This document shows, in pieces, positions 1 to 14,300 of a DNA stretch of 64,000 bases. Below the pieces are notes generated by a model, which saw only the letters and a list, made by a program, of their open reading frames with translations, did not search any database and was not told where the DNA came from. The translations under genes were made by a program, and so were the position numbers. The stretch is taken from NCBI GenBank assembly GCA_014773175.1, contig VXCM01001406.1:1-64000 (forward strand), in the 5' to 3' direction. How positions within the stretch are numbered: position 1 is the first letter of the stretch; each line of letters begins with the position of its first letter. Source of the DNA: Lucifuga dentata. Lineage: Eukaryota > Chordata > Actinopteri > Ophidiiformes > Bythitidae.

Positions 1-1020
1 ACAAATAAATCCACAAAAGTTTGCTGAGTTGACTCGGAGCTCTCGACAGTGCAGCCATCTTACAGCCCAAGGGAGCACTTCCCCAAGTAGTTCTTAACAA
101 CGCCCCCCATTACTTTCATGGCCATGCAGTGAAGTTTGTCCTCTGTCATCCTTGAGAGTTTGAAAGTTTGATTGACAAATAATATGGACAAGAAAAAGAA
201 AGTTTTCTGACTGGCTCCATCTTTGAAGACTTGATTATCTCCTGGTAGCAGTCCACAATCGCTCGTCAGCTCTTCCTTTGAGCATCTCTTGACATTATGC
301 ATGTGACAAAGGGTCGACAGCAATCATCTTCCCGGAGGAAAAAAGAAAACTACGCTGTATTATTAGAGTTTGATCTGTGATTGGTTCTGACCTGTGCAAT
401 CTTAAATTCTAATTATATCAATCATGTAATTAACTAGGACTCACATTAACTCACAGGTTTCTGAATGTGAAACGGTCTGTGAAATTGTTCTGAGAACTGT
501 GCAGCATAACTACAGAAAAGAAGATCACAGCAGTGACTCCAAGCTGTGAGATACATGTAGCATGGAAAACATAAATGTCTGTTATATGAGCTTTATAGAT
601 TAGTTTCTGTAATGTTCCTCACTTTGTGTGTCTTAAACTGTGTTTTAGTTGCCTGAGTTTTAGCACAGTGAGATTAGGCAACCATCCCCAGTATCTTAAG
701 TGTTCTGAATTTCAGCCAAGTTCACTTCACTTAAAAGTTAATTTATCATTCTTTCCAATATGCAATAATCCACTTGTTGCCTTGGTAGTGCCTTAATAGT
801 AAACTACATGTGATCTGTTTGAGATAATATTTTTGATGCTGGTAAAAGTTATATTTCAACAAATACTACCCTATGAGACCATAATTACAAACCAGTAAAC
901 CCATGGTAATGATGGACACAGTGAGATAAGTGGATATGTTTTCTAATATTTCTTCCTTAGGATGAGGAGATTATACATTTTCTTTGTCGATGTTTAGGCT
1001 ATAAGGAGTGATAAACATTT
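1..1020. other. No gene recognised, 1-1020
   Basis: AT-rich non-coding sequence. The 87-residue minus-strand frame at 60-323 has no recognisable domain. Confidence 0.55.
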
Positions 1021-1343
1021 GCACTCTCTGCAAGTGCATACCTCCACCAAGGTCAACAAAATCCTCAATTAAAATATGTATGTATATAAACTCCCTACCC
1101 CTCCCACCCACCCCCTCACCCTCTACTGTAAAAATTCTCAGCCTGTATCACCCATCTTTTTTTTCTTTGTTAAAAAACAAACCACCATGCTAAATTTAAT
1201 TGAAACCAGCCCATTAGCATTGACTTATAGGCTAAAAACAGCTTCCCAAAATTTCAGCCAAATCTGTCCTGTCCATAACATTTTGAAATATCCAGCTAAC
1301 AAACAAACAAATGCGATCACGTAACCTCCTTGGTAGAAGTAAA
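1021..1343 (+). repeat. Dispersed repeat C, full copy with CCACCAAGG / CCTTGGTAG ends
   Basis: It begins GCACTCTCTGCAAGTGCATA then CCTCCACCAAGG, and ends AACCTCCTTGGTAGAAGT, so the two ends are imperfect inverted repeats. The interior keeps AAAATTTCAGCCAAATCTGT and TGAAATATCCAGCTAACAAA, text I associate with a widespread short teleost element. A fragment of the same left end is at 62672. Confidence 0.65.
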
Positions 1344-3529
1344 AAAAAAAAAACAAAAAAAAACCTCTTATTAATTATAGAAATCAAGTATTCAAAGGAT
1401 TAGTTGCCTTAGGTTTGATCAGCGAACAAAATCACAATGATGCCTAATCCTTCTCTGTTACAAATAAAAGCATGTATCCTTAGTATTCCATGCATATCCA
1501 ACTCTTAATGCATTATTCATGGACAAATGTCTCCATGCTTATACTTACCATCGACACATTTGCAAAGGCATTGAATAAGTGTGCCACCATGCATACACTG
1601 ATAAGGTGAATCCATTAAAATAACAAGTTAAAGAAAGATTTTCTGGTTAGAGTCAATCAAAATGTAGATTATGCAAAAATGGGCTGCAACTTAATCTCAG
1701 AATAATGCTGCCAAATTTTATGTGTTTGACCCATAACAAAAGAAGATCAAAGTTATATATCATAATATAAAACTGTCTCTCTCAACTATCCAAGTGCCAG
1801 ATCATTTCCTGTTACATTTGACTTGGCACGAATGCAGCTTTTCCCATTGAATTTTCTTATGGAGAGAGGAAAAACATCAGGCCCAACAGGTATGTAGGAA
1901 AACACAGAACTTGTACAGCGGCTATGCTGCAATGAAACCGACCTCTTACAAGGGAACAGAGCTTCTAAAAGACACAGAAAGCACATTTTCAAAGAGAAGA
2001 GACTTCAGAACAAAGCTGTCAGAGATGAAGAACAAAAGAGACGATGGATAATGCGAGAAATCTAACCATTTATAGAATGCCAAATTACTCTGTGTACAAG
2101 TCATTCTCATCTATTAATATTATTTGTTAATATTTCATAAAGCTGCAATACCAAAGTATTTGATGTGGCCAAACATCTTCAATGGAAGGGATTTATTCAC
2201 AGATTTTGTGTATATTAAAAAAAAAAAAAAATCATAGCTGTCTCAGTTGCAATTATTATTGCCATACAAAGAACGAATACTTTTTCTGTCTCGTTCTATT
2301 TGCCCAGACATTGACAGAGAACAACCATCAGGCCAACGATATCATCCTCATGCCTCAGCTTGATTATGTTAGAGACAAACCTTAGCAGATCCAACAACTT
2401 GCTTACTTGACTTACACACCCAAATCTCCTGGTCTCTGACTTTAGATTCAGTGGCAGAAAAGACCAAAAAATTAATCAAATGGAAGGTGTGACTCTGATT
2501 TAACCTGCTCTGTTCCTCTTTTCTCACTTTGTCTCTTGTGATACTATGCCTGTTATAGCGCTGCAGGAACGTTGCAAGTTTATTATTATGATGCATGTTT
2601 CCAGTAGCTGTACCTGCGGGGCCCTACAGCTTTTACCTGCTACTTAGTATGACTGTCACATTCCAACTGTGTTTCAACCCCCAATCCCCAGTGACTGCAG
2701 GGCTGGAAGAATAATATAAAAGCAGCCATCTAAAGGTCTGCTTATGAACCCTTGTGGGAGTGACTCAAAAAAATATCATTCTCAAATTTGACAGATGATG
2801 AATCCAAACACTCAATTCAAATTCTCATAACTTCTTTTTCATTACTTTTTTGGGAACCCGTTTGACTGCTTTTGATATTTTTTTTTTGAGGCTCGGCTGT
2901 GAAGGATCGTCACCCCCGTAACCCCCGGCTCACATATTGGCATTAACATAGGATTTGAGAGTGCGTATGGGGAAAGTATATGCATCGGCTGATGGGAGGC
3001 AATGAGATGGTGAAATGCCTAAAGGAGATTTGCACTCAGAAATGAATTATGGATTTTTGGCTGAAATTCCTTTCAGATGGGATTCTTTGGGGATTTGGTT
3101 TTCATTAGTCTTTGGTTGTCAACTTTCCAGTCTCCATCTCCCTCAGTAGCAGTCATCTGTGTTTGTGTGTTTACTTTGTGTGTTTGTGTGTTAGTATAAT
3201 ATAGAAGAGAAAGAAGATAGATGGGAGAAAAGGAGCGGTCTCTTTCCTAAGTGAAAAGTTAATCGGATTAAACCTGATTGAAACCTGAAATCTGAAGAAA
3301 TATAACCTGAAATCTGATTATATAAGGGGAAAAAAGGGGAAGATTTTTAATATCACAGCCTGTTGTGTATTAAAAACACAACCTTCCTTAGTGGGAAGAA
3401 ATATTCCTGATAATGATTTTATTATAACGGCATTGCAAAAATGTTGCATAGTACTTGTGCATTTCTAACTAAGCTTTTGTCTGTATTATAATGGTCAACT
3501 GCAATATCCCATGGTGACATCTATAATTA
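1344..3529. other. No gene recognised, 1.3-3.5 kb
   Basis: Non-coding; contains poly-A stretches near 1341-1363 and 2217-2231. No transposon end or coding domain seen. Confidence 0.55.
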
Positions 3530-3927
3530 CAGTTTCTCTGTCTGTCTCTCTGTCTCTCTGTCTGTAACACCAATATCTCTAGAACCTGGCCCTGTATGAA
3601 GTTGATATTTGGCAGGTTCATTGCTCAGGACCCAAGGACGTGCAGTGTTGCGAGTGAAGTTGTTTGGATGAGTGGTTCTCGAATTGAGCTGTACCGGTAA
3701 AATGTAGTCCGCACCACAGGATACTCTCTGGCAGCATATGATCCAGTCTGGTGCCACGGTGTCTCAATCCGAACCCATACTGCAAACAAAGCTAGCTCAG
3801 GAGGATGTGCAGAAGTTGTTTGAGAAGTTGAAGTTGTTTTTGACGGCGCGGTGCAAGTAAAAAGTAGTTATAAAGTCCGGCCTGTTCTGAACACGTAAGT
3901 TTTGAACAGGCACTGCACTAGTGAGTA
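3530..3927 (+). repeat. Dispersed repeat A, copy 1
   Basis: About 400 bp from AGTTTCTCTGTCTG to AGGCACTGCACTAGTGAG. It aligns with the reverse complement of 19085-19428. Shared landmarks include CTGTATGAAGTTGATATTTG, GCTCAGGACCCAAGG, GAAGTTGTTTGGATGAGTGG and AGTAGTCCGC-type text. No open frame is conserved between the two copies, so it is a non-coding or decayed element. Confidence 0.85.
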
Positions 3928-5558
3928 AAAAGGTTAAAATGTTTCTTTCTGACTAGGAAGTGGTGAAGAGTCGCAAAGACATCTCGGCAAAGGCACCTCT
4001 TGAAATAATCTTACAGATGTAAATATCAAACCATCCAAATTCACTTGAAAGGATAATAATCGTGCACTTAGGTAAGTTACTTAACTTTGAAATTAATTTA
4101 AAAAAAAAAAAGTTTCTTTCTACACAGACATAACAGTATAACACAAACTATGAAAATGATGCAGCCACTGCTACCCCTCCTTCTTTGTCACGTACTTCTA
4201 ATACATCTACTAGAAACTGAGTAAAGCACAGATTTCCTCTTTTCCCTTCTTTTACTATATTATTTAGTTAGTCTGACATAAGATGCATTAAAGGGCTGTT
4301 TTTGGATTTTTTCCCACCATTTGTCATCTTAAATCATTTGTCACTGCCTAATTAGAGGACAGGGACCAGACTTGGCTCACTTAGATTACATTACATACAC
4401 TATAAAAGCCCCTTCAGTAATGGTGGGTGAGTCAGTGAGAAAATGTACAGTTGGAGCAGCTCTAAGGGTGGATGGTTAAGCATAACCATGAGCATAACAA
4501 CAAAATAGAAACAAAATAAATTAAATTCCCCAGACAGCAAGTTTTGCATAATTCTTTTATTAAAAAAAACAAACAAACAAAAAAAAAAAAAAACTCANAA
4601 AAAAAAAAAAAAAACTCAGAGATAATCAGCCTATCCTCTCAACATAGAACAGCAAAGGTGACTGGACCAGTGTCCCCAAAACTCTTTTCAGTTGCCTGGT
4701 TTAGAATTGGAGCACACTCTCTGTCACGCTGAGCCTTTTACCACATACACACTGCCATTGTGATTATGGCTACATGTGCTGAGCTCACATTATTAAACAG
4801 CAATCTGTTCCTCATGCTTCTTTCTCTTCTGTTGAAATAAATGACAAATAAGCTTTTCAGTTTTTTTTTTTGTTTGTTTTTTTTTTTTTAGTACACCTGA
4901 ATTAATTGATTATTGGCTTTTAAATATTTGCACCATTTAATCCCCACTGTGTAATAGGCAGTGTCGCTGAAATGTTAATTGCAACCAGGAAACATTATCC
5001 TAGTTTTATGATTAAAAACAGACAGGCTTTTCAATAGGGAGTGAAGTGGCACATAACAGTGTCTTGCTTTTGCCTCAAAATGAAAATAAATAAATAAATA
5101 AACAAAAGGCTAGAATTTTTGCCTTTATTCTTGTTTATGAGATTGCCTGGAAATGTTGTTCTGCATCTCATTATGTATCACAATCACAAATATTGTCTTT
5201 TCATGTGCTCAGAATGTTCAGAGTATAAAAAAGCCTAAAAAGGTCTCACATTTCTGTTCAAATGCTGGTTAAGATGTCATCCAGGGTGCATTGTTAACAG
5301 GCCCTGCAGATAAAAAGAAAAAAGTATAAAGCGTGTGTTTATTGGCTCTAAATCTCTGCTGTTGAAGCCATTGGGGGTCTAGTTCAGAGATGATGTGTTT
5401 CTGATTTGTTCTCTGTATTTTCATGCAGTAGGTGTGAGCTGACCTGGTTAAGCTCCTCTTAGGGAGGAAATTTCGGCTTAAAAATGCTTGGGGAACAAAA
5501 AACGACTGACTACTTATTAGCATGCAGTCGACATACAGTAATAACAAAACCTCAAATA

Positions 5559-5582
5559 GTGTGTGTGTGTGTGTGTGTGTGT
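5559..5582. repeat. (GT)n microsatellite
   Basis: Twelve GT units. It produces the Thr-His repeat of the minus-strand frame here. Confidence 0.92.
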
Positions 5583-5714
5583 CAATACACAATATTAACC
5601 AAATAAACAAATTAAAAGTCAGACAACTTTACTTTTAAAATATCACAATTTCCAACGCATATCTACAGCTCTGATAACCAGCACTTTCATTTGTGGCACA
5701 GAAAGCTTGAAAAG

Positions 5715-5780
5715 GAGTAACGTAACGTGCATGTGGGTTGTATATTGGGCTCAAACAAAACCACTGGTGTGATCCTTTAA
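5715..5780 (-). repeat. Dispersed repeat B, copy 4 (partial)
   Basis: The minus strand gives AAAGGATCACACCAGTGGTT, then TTTGAGCCCAATATACAACC, then ACATGCACGTTACGTTAC. This is the left third of the family only. Confidence 0.7.
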
Positions 5781-8717
5781 ATATCATCTATACTGATCAC
5801 TAATACGTGAGAGAAATAGAGTTTAAAAATCTAATATCCTACTACCTGAAATTTACCACTGAAGCTGAAACAGGTCTTCATTTTTGCACGACGATGTGTT
5901 TTATGAATTGCTTCCCCGACATGTAAATAAGGAAATATCATAGTAATGCCTCTTTCAAGGAAAACACTAATAGAGGCCAGTAATAGGCGTTTATGAATGA
6001 GGAAACATGATAGCATGACGATATTTGCCCTTATCGATATGTTAAGCCTGATGCTGTGTTTTATGAATTCCCCCTGATATGTGTTGGAGGCTGTTGAAGA
6101 TGACGGATGACTTAAAAGGCAATACGTGGAGTGTCTTGGGAGTCATTTTATCTAATGACTGGTCTACATGGTGATGTAACAGCCATTTAACAGTAAATTA
6201 CACCTTTGGGTTCAAACACTCTTTCCTTTTGCTGAACAAATTCAAGAGCGGTGTGTGAGCAGCAAATTGAATCCAGGGCCTCCTCAACTACTATCTGGAT
6301 CTATAGACATGAATGGAGAGTTCCATTTGACAGAATGTATTAATGTATATATCCATGTATTTAAAAAGTGATACAGCTTAGTTTTCAGTGATTATTTATG
6401 ACCGTTGTGATCATTTCCAGTCTGTCATATGGAATGATAAGTTGCAAAACATGCTGGTTTCCTGAGAACGTTAGCATAGTAATATGTTTGTCTTCTTCGA
6501 GGAAGAGCGAGGCAGCAGTTTAGCAAACCAAGTTGATGATGTCCAACAGACCGAAGCACTTTCTTTCTGACTGATAATAACTGTTATTTCTTCTGTGACA
6601 AGGCAATTATGATGTGTGGCTCTCTCGCTTGTCAGTAATTGTTCATCAGCCCTGCGTTTGTCTTCTTGGGGCAGTAATAAGAGGGAAATGTAATACCGTT
6701 AGCATGCTCTTATCAGAAAGCAGACAGCACAGACTAGATAAATCTGTAATGTTTGTGTCTCTATTTTATCCTTTTTTATCCTTTTTGTCCCTTCTGGCTC
6801 TCCCCGTTTGCATTCTGCATTGCCCTGATAACTGTCATCAGTTTAGAGAGCCATCACACCACCAGATCCCAACAACGCAGGTTTGTTGCCTGTCTGATAG
6901 ACCAGGCAACTCCCTCTTTCACATTAAAATTCTGACACTGCTTTAGCAGGAGTTACGTATGCTCATGCTTGATTTGCTGAGAAGCTGAGCCTGGACCGCA
7001 AATACAAATACTACAAATACAGTACTACAAACAATACAAATACTGCTCTAGAGCAGCATGTAAGGTGTTGTTCTGGAGCTCCGTGCAGAGTTACACTTTT
7101 TTAAAAATGAAAATCCACAACCGGAATTATCGACTGCTTTTACACCAAGAAATGTAACGGATGTAATGTGATGTCTGGGATGAAAATGCCAAAGTAAAAA
7201 GATAACTTGAAGACAGCCTGTAAAACACTGAGCTCATCTGTGGAAACTCCCCAAGCAACAAGCCCATATTATGGATGTAATTGCACTAATGCCAGCTGTA
7301 TTAAAATCTAAATGATCAGTTCTATTTAGAATTGACACTCTATTATAAGAAAGTGGATTCAAAATCAAACATATTGCAAAAACTACTTGACTCCCGATTT
7401 ACTGACTTTAAAGGTCAGATTGATGCGGTCCGCACAGAAATATAATAGCTAAAATAGAACCAGTTGGCGCTAGCTGCACCGCTCAAGAAGCTTTCCAGAC
7501 TAGCCTAGAGGTGAACCGTGGCTACTCTGACAGTTTGGTGGGTTTAGAAAGCCAAGTGCTCAATATATAGTTATTGTACCCATAAGTATGGTGGCTTGTG
7601 GTGGAACAGTAAAGATAATACATTTTCTGTGGCATTTTCTGTGGAGATATTCTCCATGGTCTCGCCATGCTTGAGAAATATTGTTCAGGTTTGTCTGGTT
7701 ATGTTCTGTAAAGCCAATGTTGTCAAACCTTATTACTTAATTATACATGGTACTATTTTCTCTTTCTTGTGCAGTCAGTGATATTTTGATTGCATAACAA
7801 AATAAATCACATGGAAAAAAATCACAAAGAGAAAGGCAGACGCATCAAGTAGATTTTGAAGGTACTCAAGGAAGTTTGATGGAACAAAGTGAGTGGTCAG
7901 CAATTAGCAAAATCATTAATCTTATTACTAAGAATTGTGTTTTTTGTAGATGATAATCTTGATTTTAGAAGCACAATGTTGAATAATGCTACATCTACTG
8001 TATGGATACATACTTATGTCTCATATATCCAAAATATCTTTCAGAGTAAAAAGATATTGTATACATTGAGCATTCCTGGCGAAATTAATATAAAGGAAAC
8101 ACACACATACACACACAACCTCATTATGTGTGTTTGCATAGGATGTAGTTTTGACTTTAGGCATTTATTCCTCATCATAGCTCTAAACTGTGCAACCCAG
8201 GTAAGAGATAAATGAAGCCTCCTTATAGCTTGAGGTTGCCTGGTCACTAACATGAACGTACAGCAACTCTCACCACTTCAATGCTCCAAACCTCTAACAA
8301 TTAACATGTCAGAAACCAGTATAGTTTAAATTAAATAAAATTGCAAACAAGTTCAGAAAGCGTTGTTTTGTTTGTTTTTTTTGTTTTTTGTTTTTTTTGA
8401 CATTTTTCTGTTACAGAGCAAAAATAATGATGAAAGTTTCGGTATTTCATCATACACCCATGTACTAGTTGCAGAGATTCATTTAGACGAGGTGTGTTTA
8501 AATGTTGATAATGAATCTCTGTTTATAGCCAGAACCATTTAAAACCTAAATGTCAGGAATAAATGCTTCTGTTACATATTTAGAACCCCTTAACTTTTGG
8601 AAGTTTCAACGTTTAAATTTTTATTTTGAAAGTTTCCCATTTAAATAGTTACTCTTACAAAATACAATAAATAAATACATATTTATTTATATAAAGAAAA
8701 ACTTAGCAAACATATTT

Positions 8718-8985
8718 AAAGGACGATACCAGTGGTTTTGCATGTTTGAGCCCAATAAATACTACTGACATTCCCATTACATTACTGCTAACCATTTTCC
8801 AAAACATACTACTGGAGCGGGACATTTACGAATTGTTTTTCCTACCTTCCAGGCGGCCATTGGTTTCAGTTCATTCCAGTATGCTATTAAAATCAACTTG
8901 TAGAGACTAGAAACGTACTTGAGAAAGGTCATCCATCACAAGAAACCACACGTCGTTTTTATTTTTGTTGAAGTTACTTTATTTT
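8718..8985 (+). repeat. Dispersed repeat B, copy 1 (full length)
   Basis: About 270 bp running from AAAGGACGATACCAGTGGTT through TTTGAGCCCAATA, ACTGCTAACCATTTTCC, TTTTTCCTACCTTCCAG and TTCAGTTCATTCCAGTATGC to TTGAAGTTACTTTA. The copy at 26230-26505 matches it end to end in the opposite orientation. Length and lack of coding capacity suit a SINE or MITE, but I cannot see a tRNA head or clear terminal inverted repeats. Confidence 0.85.
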
Positions 8986-10182
8986 AAAATTTTAATTCAG
9001 GCAGAAGTGCTGAGTGATCTGGCAAACTCTCCAGGGAATATAGTCCCAAGAGAAAAGACAGCGTTTACCACAGAAATTAAGATGACTGTGCCTTCTACAT
9101 TCTGGCATGCGTGTTAACAGGCAAAACATTGAATTTTAAGGTGGGTGTATCACCTGAACATTTGGTTTAAAAGATTAAGGGATTTGACAAAATAGCACAG
9201 AAACTAAGATATGGTTTTATGCTTCTGAAAATGTTTAGTAATAATGTAACAGCTATGAGGGTGGTATTTTTTTTGGGGGGGGGGGGGNGGGGGGGGGGCT
9301 TTAAAACTACTACCCATATGGCCATTTAAATAGCAACCAATGAAAGGACATTATTTTGGCTTCCTCAATAACCATAACTATTCTCCTCTTCTCATTCTTT
9401 AAGAAATTTCAGATCAGAGAGCAGATCAGTTGTTACCATATCCACTATAAAGTCAAGAGGTCCTTATTATAAAGCATTTACAGTATTAGAGTAAAGATAT
9501 GGTCATTTAACAAAAGCCTAATAAAATATTAAAACTTGTCCATAGCAACAAGCCTCTCTTGACTCAGGAATCAAAACCACTATCTGGACCTGTATATCAT
9601 TACTTTCCATTTCCATGTTTGGTGCATATTTAATTACATAGTTGAATTTTATGCTTATTTCACAAAAAGCTGTAATTAAATAAAGTTCTTTTCCCTGCCT
9701 CTTTCTATTCTGCTTAATTCACTTTATTGAGTGTCTGTGACCCAGTCTATTAATTATAACCCAGGCTGAGTGTGGCATTAAGTGGGATGTCTGATTGAAC
9801 ACTTGTTTGTTTCTTGAATTAAAGTAGTCTTGTTGAGCTTGTCAGTCACCAAATCCCATTCCAGAGGTGTATATTTAAATACCTGCTGTTCCTGTGTTAT
9901 TGCATTGGACGAAATCCACCTTTAGGATTCAGGAATTGAAGGCTTTCAGTTAATTAGCAGATGGTACACATTTGGCTGTGCTGGTAAAAAGGTTTAGTAT
10001 CTGTCACAGATGATCTCAGTTTACAGTCCAGAGTAGCAGCTAAACTTAGCAGCATTAGCAGCTTAACTAAAGGAGAAATGAAATAAAATAATGAGTGATG
10101 TTATTATGTGTTTGTGAATGTCAAAGGGGAATATCACCCATTACGAACATTTTATCTATAAATGAAACAGTGCATAAGGACT
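8986..10182. other. No gene recognised, 9.0-10.2 kb
   Basis: Non-coding; includes a poly-G assembly join (N at 9288). Nothing else identified. Confidence 0.55.
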
Positions 10183-11350
10183 CAGTGCCGGACCCCAATG
10201 CATGATAGTCAAAGCAGGTCCGCTCTTCACGTGCCCATCGTGCCCATCTCATTACACATGTTAATTAAAGCATAGATTAGCCAGCAGTGGCCCTGTGCAC
10301 TCCTCTCCTCACCAGCAGCTCGCTCAGTCTCACAATATCATAGTCAGAGGTAGCATAACGTAATGTCAGTAGTGAAAGCACGCAGCTTTAAAACGACCAG
10401 CAACAACCAAATACACAGTTGACGCCTAAATGAAATGATTACTAGGAAAACAGACCGGCGTGTTATACTTGACAAAATCTGGTCGGAGCACCATAACAGA
10501 TGAAAATATAATTGGTGACAGCGCACCATGATACAGATGAAAATATAATCGGTGACAGCGCACCCGCACACTGACAATATTATTCATGTCTGTGCATAGG
10601 CCTTAAAAACACAAAACACAAGTGTGCAGGTTGATTATTAGTCAGATAAATAAAAAAATAAGTTCTACTTACATTATAGGCTCAGTGGTCGTCCAGTGGT
10701 GTTGGATGGCACGCTGGTGCTAGCATTAGCAGGTGTCTTCTTCCGCTCTTCCTCATTGGAACAAGTAGTGCTTGCTTATCTTGTCTTTCTTTGTAAAGAA
10801 ACTGCCTATTTTTGGAAGCTATGTTTTTTCTTTTTGGGTGCTTCTTTCAGTTTTCGCTTCTGAAACCTGCTTTTGTGTTTGTACTCCATTGCTCGTTCAC
10901 CTACTTGCTGTCTTAACTGGATTTTGCTACGCAGTAGTAGGCATGTCCATAATTACCATAACCCAGAATTCTGCACGGGAACACTTTGCACATTTTTGAA
11001 CATCAAATTGCTCATTAATCCTTATTTAAACTTAATTTAGAAATGTAATATCGAGGTGAGTCAATAAACTGTATCTTGTATATGTAAAACTGTTTTATGT
11101 TGTTGTACTGTTATTTATTTGGTGGATGAATGACATCAAGTATATGACACCATGGAGGAGATGACTAGGCTCATTGAGTAATATAAATACTTCCCGCTTA
11201 CCATTAAAGTTTAGTGCCTGTTTCTATATTGTAGATTCATTGCTAGAGCTCTTATGATATGATAAGAGATAAAAAGGGGCCCATGCGGGTTTAACTGTTG
11301 TGGGCCCCAATGTAGTTGCATTACCTGCATATATGGTAGTTTTGCCGCTG
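10183..11350 (-). mobile_element. Possible degraded hAT-like element
   Basis: The left edge CAGTGCCGGACCCCAATGCA and the right edge ending GGTAGTTTTGCCGCTG resemble ends of hAT-like fish elements that carry GGGCCCC blocks near their termini (GGGGCCCATG at 11277, GGGCCCCAATG at 11303). On the minus strand about 10755-10816 reads PKIGSFFTKKDKISKH, reminiscent of the start of some hAT transposases, but a stop lies close upstream and another downstream. No matching 8-bp target duplication was found. Confidence 0.3.
10496..10564. repeat. Two tandem 32-bp units, period 37 bp
   Basis: ACAGATGAAAATATAATTGG followed by TGACAGCGCACC (10496-10527) recurs at 10533-10564 with one T/C difference. A small tandem duplication inside the putative degraded element. 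Confidence 0.85.
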
Positions 11351-14300
11351 AAATGAAAGTAGAAATAGGTGATAGTAGAAACCAGAGCTGGGGTTTGTGG
11401 CAAACGTATTTATCACCAAATCGCTATTATTTCATAGTTATGCTGGTATTTCTCAATTAAGAATATTCATATTTTCATATAAAGGCCTGCATTTTTCCAT
11501 CACAGTTCTGTTAACCATCTTTTCCAGTCAATTTCATTAAGTGGTACACTGAATTGATATCAGAGGTCAGGGTAGGATGGTGTCATCCCTTTAGTTGGAC
11601 AGCATTACTTTTTCCACATTTCTACCTAATCTGTATTTGAGTGTTTTCCTTTTTCACTTACACTAATGGCTGAATTTTACTAAAGTGAAAAAAAACAAAG
11701 AACAAGCGTTTGATGAATTAATGTTTCTGTCATTCATAAACAGCCTTTACATCAATTCTACCATATCTTCACAAGCATCACGTACCTGCGTGATTGAATG
11801 AACCGACATCTCAGGCACTGCTGGGGTGATAAAAATAAAAGCGGTTAACAAACCGGGACATAATCGAGACAAGATACTCAATCACTGAAATGAAGAAAAC
11901 ACTTTGAGAATATGATAGTGATCTCTTTATTATGCCGTAAAAGACATTATAGCCAGGAACTTTGAAACAAACCTCAACACATTGTACACTAAGGATTTGT
12001 GTGAGCCTTCAAGCTTACCAAATCATTAAGTAAATGAAATGGCAGATTAACAATGTAAGCAATTTAGGTTTGCAATTTCCTTGTTATCTGTTGTTGTTAA
12101 ACACTAATGGAGTTGTCGCTAGCAAAGTTTGCCCTTAAGCTAAACTTGGTTTGTGTTTTCTGTTGTTCTCAAATGAGTAAGTGTTAGAGAATGGTACAAA
12201 ACAAAGGGAAAATTACTCTTTAATGAGAGCATTAGTGGTTCTTTCCAACAATTGGCCACTGCTTAATGGGTCAAGCAAAGTAGTCCAGAGGTGTCCCCCG
12301 CTGCCACCCCCCCCCNACCCCCCCCCAAAAAAGATTGTAAGATCATAAAGCTTTCAAAAGCCAGATGCTATACAGTATATAATCCCTCTACCTCCAGTAA
12401 GTCTGAGGCCATAGTATTCAAGATGGGGAGCTGGTGGGGTGGGGTGCTGCACCAAGTGAAGGAGTTTAATATGGAGTTTTTAAAAGCATTCAGTTCACTC
12501 TGGTTTCACTGGCTTCAGTTGCATCCGTGTAAACTGGCTCACCGTGACTGAAGGTGATGGTTTACGTTTTAGTGGTGACATACTGGGAGCTTGGAACAGC
12601 TCTTGGAAAGTTATTAAGTTGGCAGGCAGTGCTTCTCTTTCTCCAGAGCCAGGATCATTTTTATTTCCTGAAGATAGATTTTTTTTTTTTTTTTTTTAAA
12701 CAAATGGCTGCTCGTCTCAGTAAATTATCATAATAAGTCAAACAATCATCCAGAGAATAAAATCTTATTTAGTTTCTTGGCAAAATTGAATTAACTTACA
12801 ATCAATTATAATGTCACTTGAGTCTTTAATGAGAATATGAGCTGATAAAATATCATGTTGTTGTCAAAGAACCCAAGCAGAGATCATTATATAAAAACAT
12901 AATGGGAACATTTTAGTATATAGCCTACCATATGTACCACTTATAGAGTCTTTATAGTTTTTGAAAAGCCTAGATTAGACAAAAAAAAAAAAAAATCNAA
13001 AAAAAAAAAAAAAATCTGATGACTAAGATAACATTTTCTTTTTTTCTTTTATTTATTTATTTATTTTTTATTTTTTGGTCCAGCCAAGTGTATCCCTTAT
13101 ACATTGCTTCAGGAACTACTTTTGGGGAAACCTCTTGGAAAGAAAGAAATGACTCATAAGGTTTTTGCAGTTCTGGCAGCCTGGCATTTTATGGATTAGG
13201 AGATGCTTTGAGGTTTGAGGGATTAGGGACACTTTGCAGAGTGCTCGATCAAGTGTAGCTGAGGGAGTTTAAGTGAACAACTTTCGGTTGGAAATCATAA
13301 AATGTGATGAAGAACATTTATGGACAGTATGATCTGTCCATATCCTGTCTTCTATAATATCAATGGTTTAGATTGTATAAATTTGCAAATTCCTAGGTAC
13401 TGAGTCCTAGCTAACTAGTTCTGGGTGTTTTAATTTTCCTATCTTGAGGTGGTCAACCATAAGACACACATCCATCATCTGCTGTGTTCATCTTGCTGTA
13501 CCGATCAAGTGAAAGTAAAAACATAATACAGTTTAAAGGCCTTTGTGATTAATGGAAATTGATATAAAACTAATCTAATCCAGTGCACACACACTCTGCC
13601 TTACTTGCTATAAACTCGTCTTTTCCTCACAGTTCTCACTTATTTTTGTTCAGTTGGCTACAGAAATGTCAATACCAAATTAAGTCACTGCTTCCGTCAT
13701 AAGAGTCTCTGTTGAACCTGTGCTGACACAAAAATTGGACACCAAGTTGAAAGTTCAGAACACAACATGTACTTTTTTGACACTGTACTATTTTAGAAGA
13801 GATATTGCAGAAAGCAGAAGAAAATAACCTGCTAGTCACACCAAGAGAATGCTAACAACATCACTGAACTGCTGACAAGGAATAAAGATAAAAGTCTGAC
13901 AGAAATGCGAGAGAGGGACTGATGACTGATATGTTCCTGTTTACCTTTGAATTGCATTCCTCATGAAGAGTACAAAGACTTCCCACTGTGGAAAAAATAC
14001 ACTATAGTGTTCCATACAGCCTAAAACTCCTTTAGCTTACCTGAATCGAGCCATGCCACTTGATCTAGTATGGTATGAAATGACTGCAGCTGAAGGCAAA
14101 ATCACAATCCTAGCATTCTTCTAGAATTAGATTTAATTTGACTCACCTTTTCAAGCTGAACCTGTGTCCTCTTGTTCAACAAAAATCCGACATAGAAACT
14201 CTATATATCAAAACTCTGTCCAATTAGCAAGCTACTCTGAGTCAAGGTTTTTGATTGCACTTCTCCCAAACCATCAAAAACAAATGAACAAGAATGGAAT

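Larger units (their letters stand above)
3935..8717. other. No gene recognised, 3.9-8.7 kb
   Basis: Apart from a GT run (5559), a partial repeat B copy (5715), A-rich joins (N at 4598) and AAAT repeats near 5085-5102, this is plain non-coding sequence. Frames of about 110 residues at 5269, 6614 and 7889 show no family signature. Confidence 0.55.
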
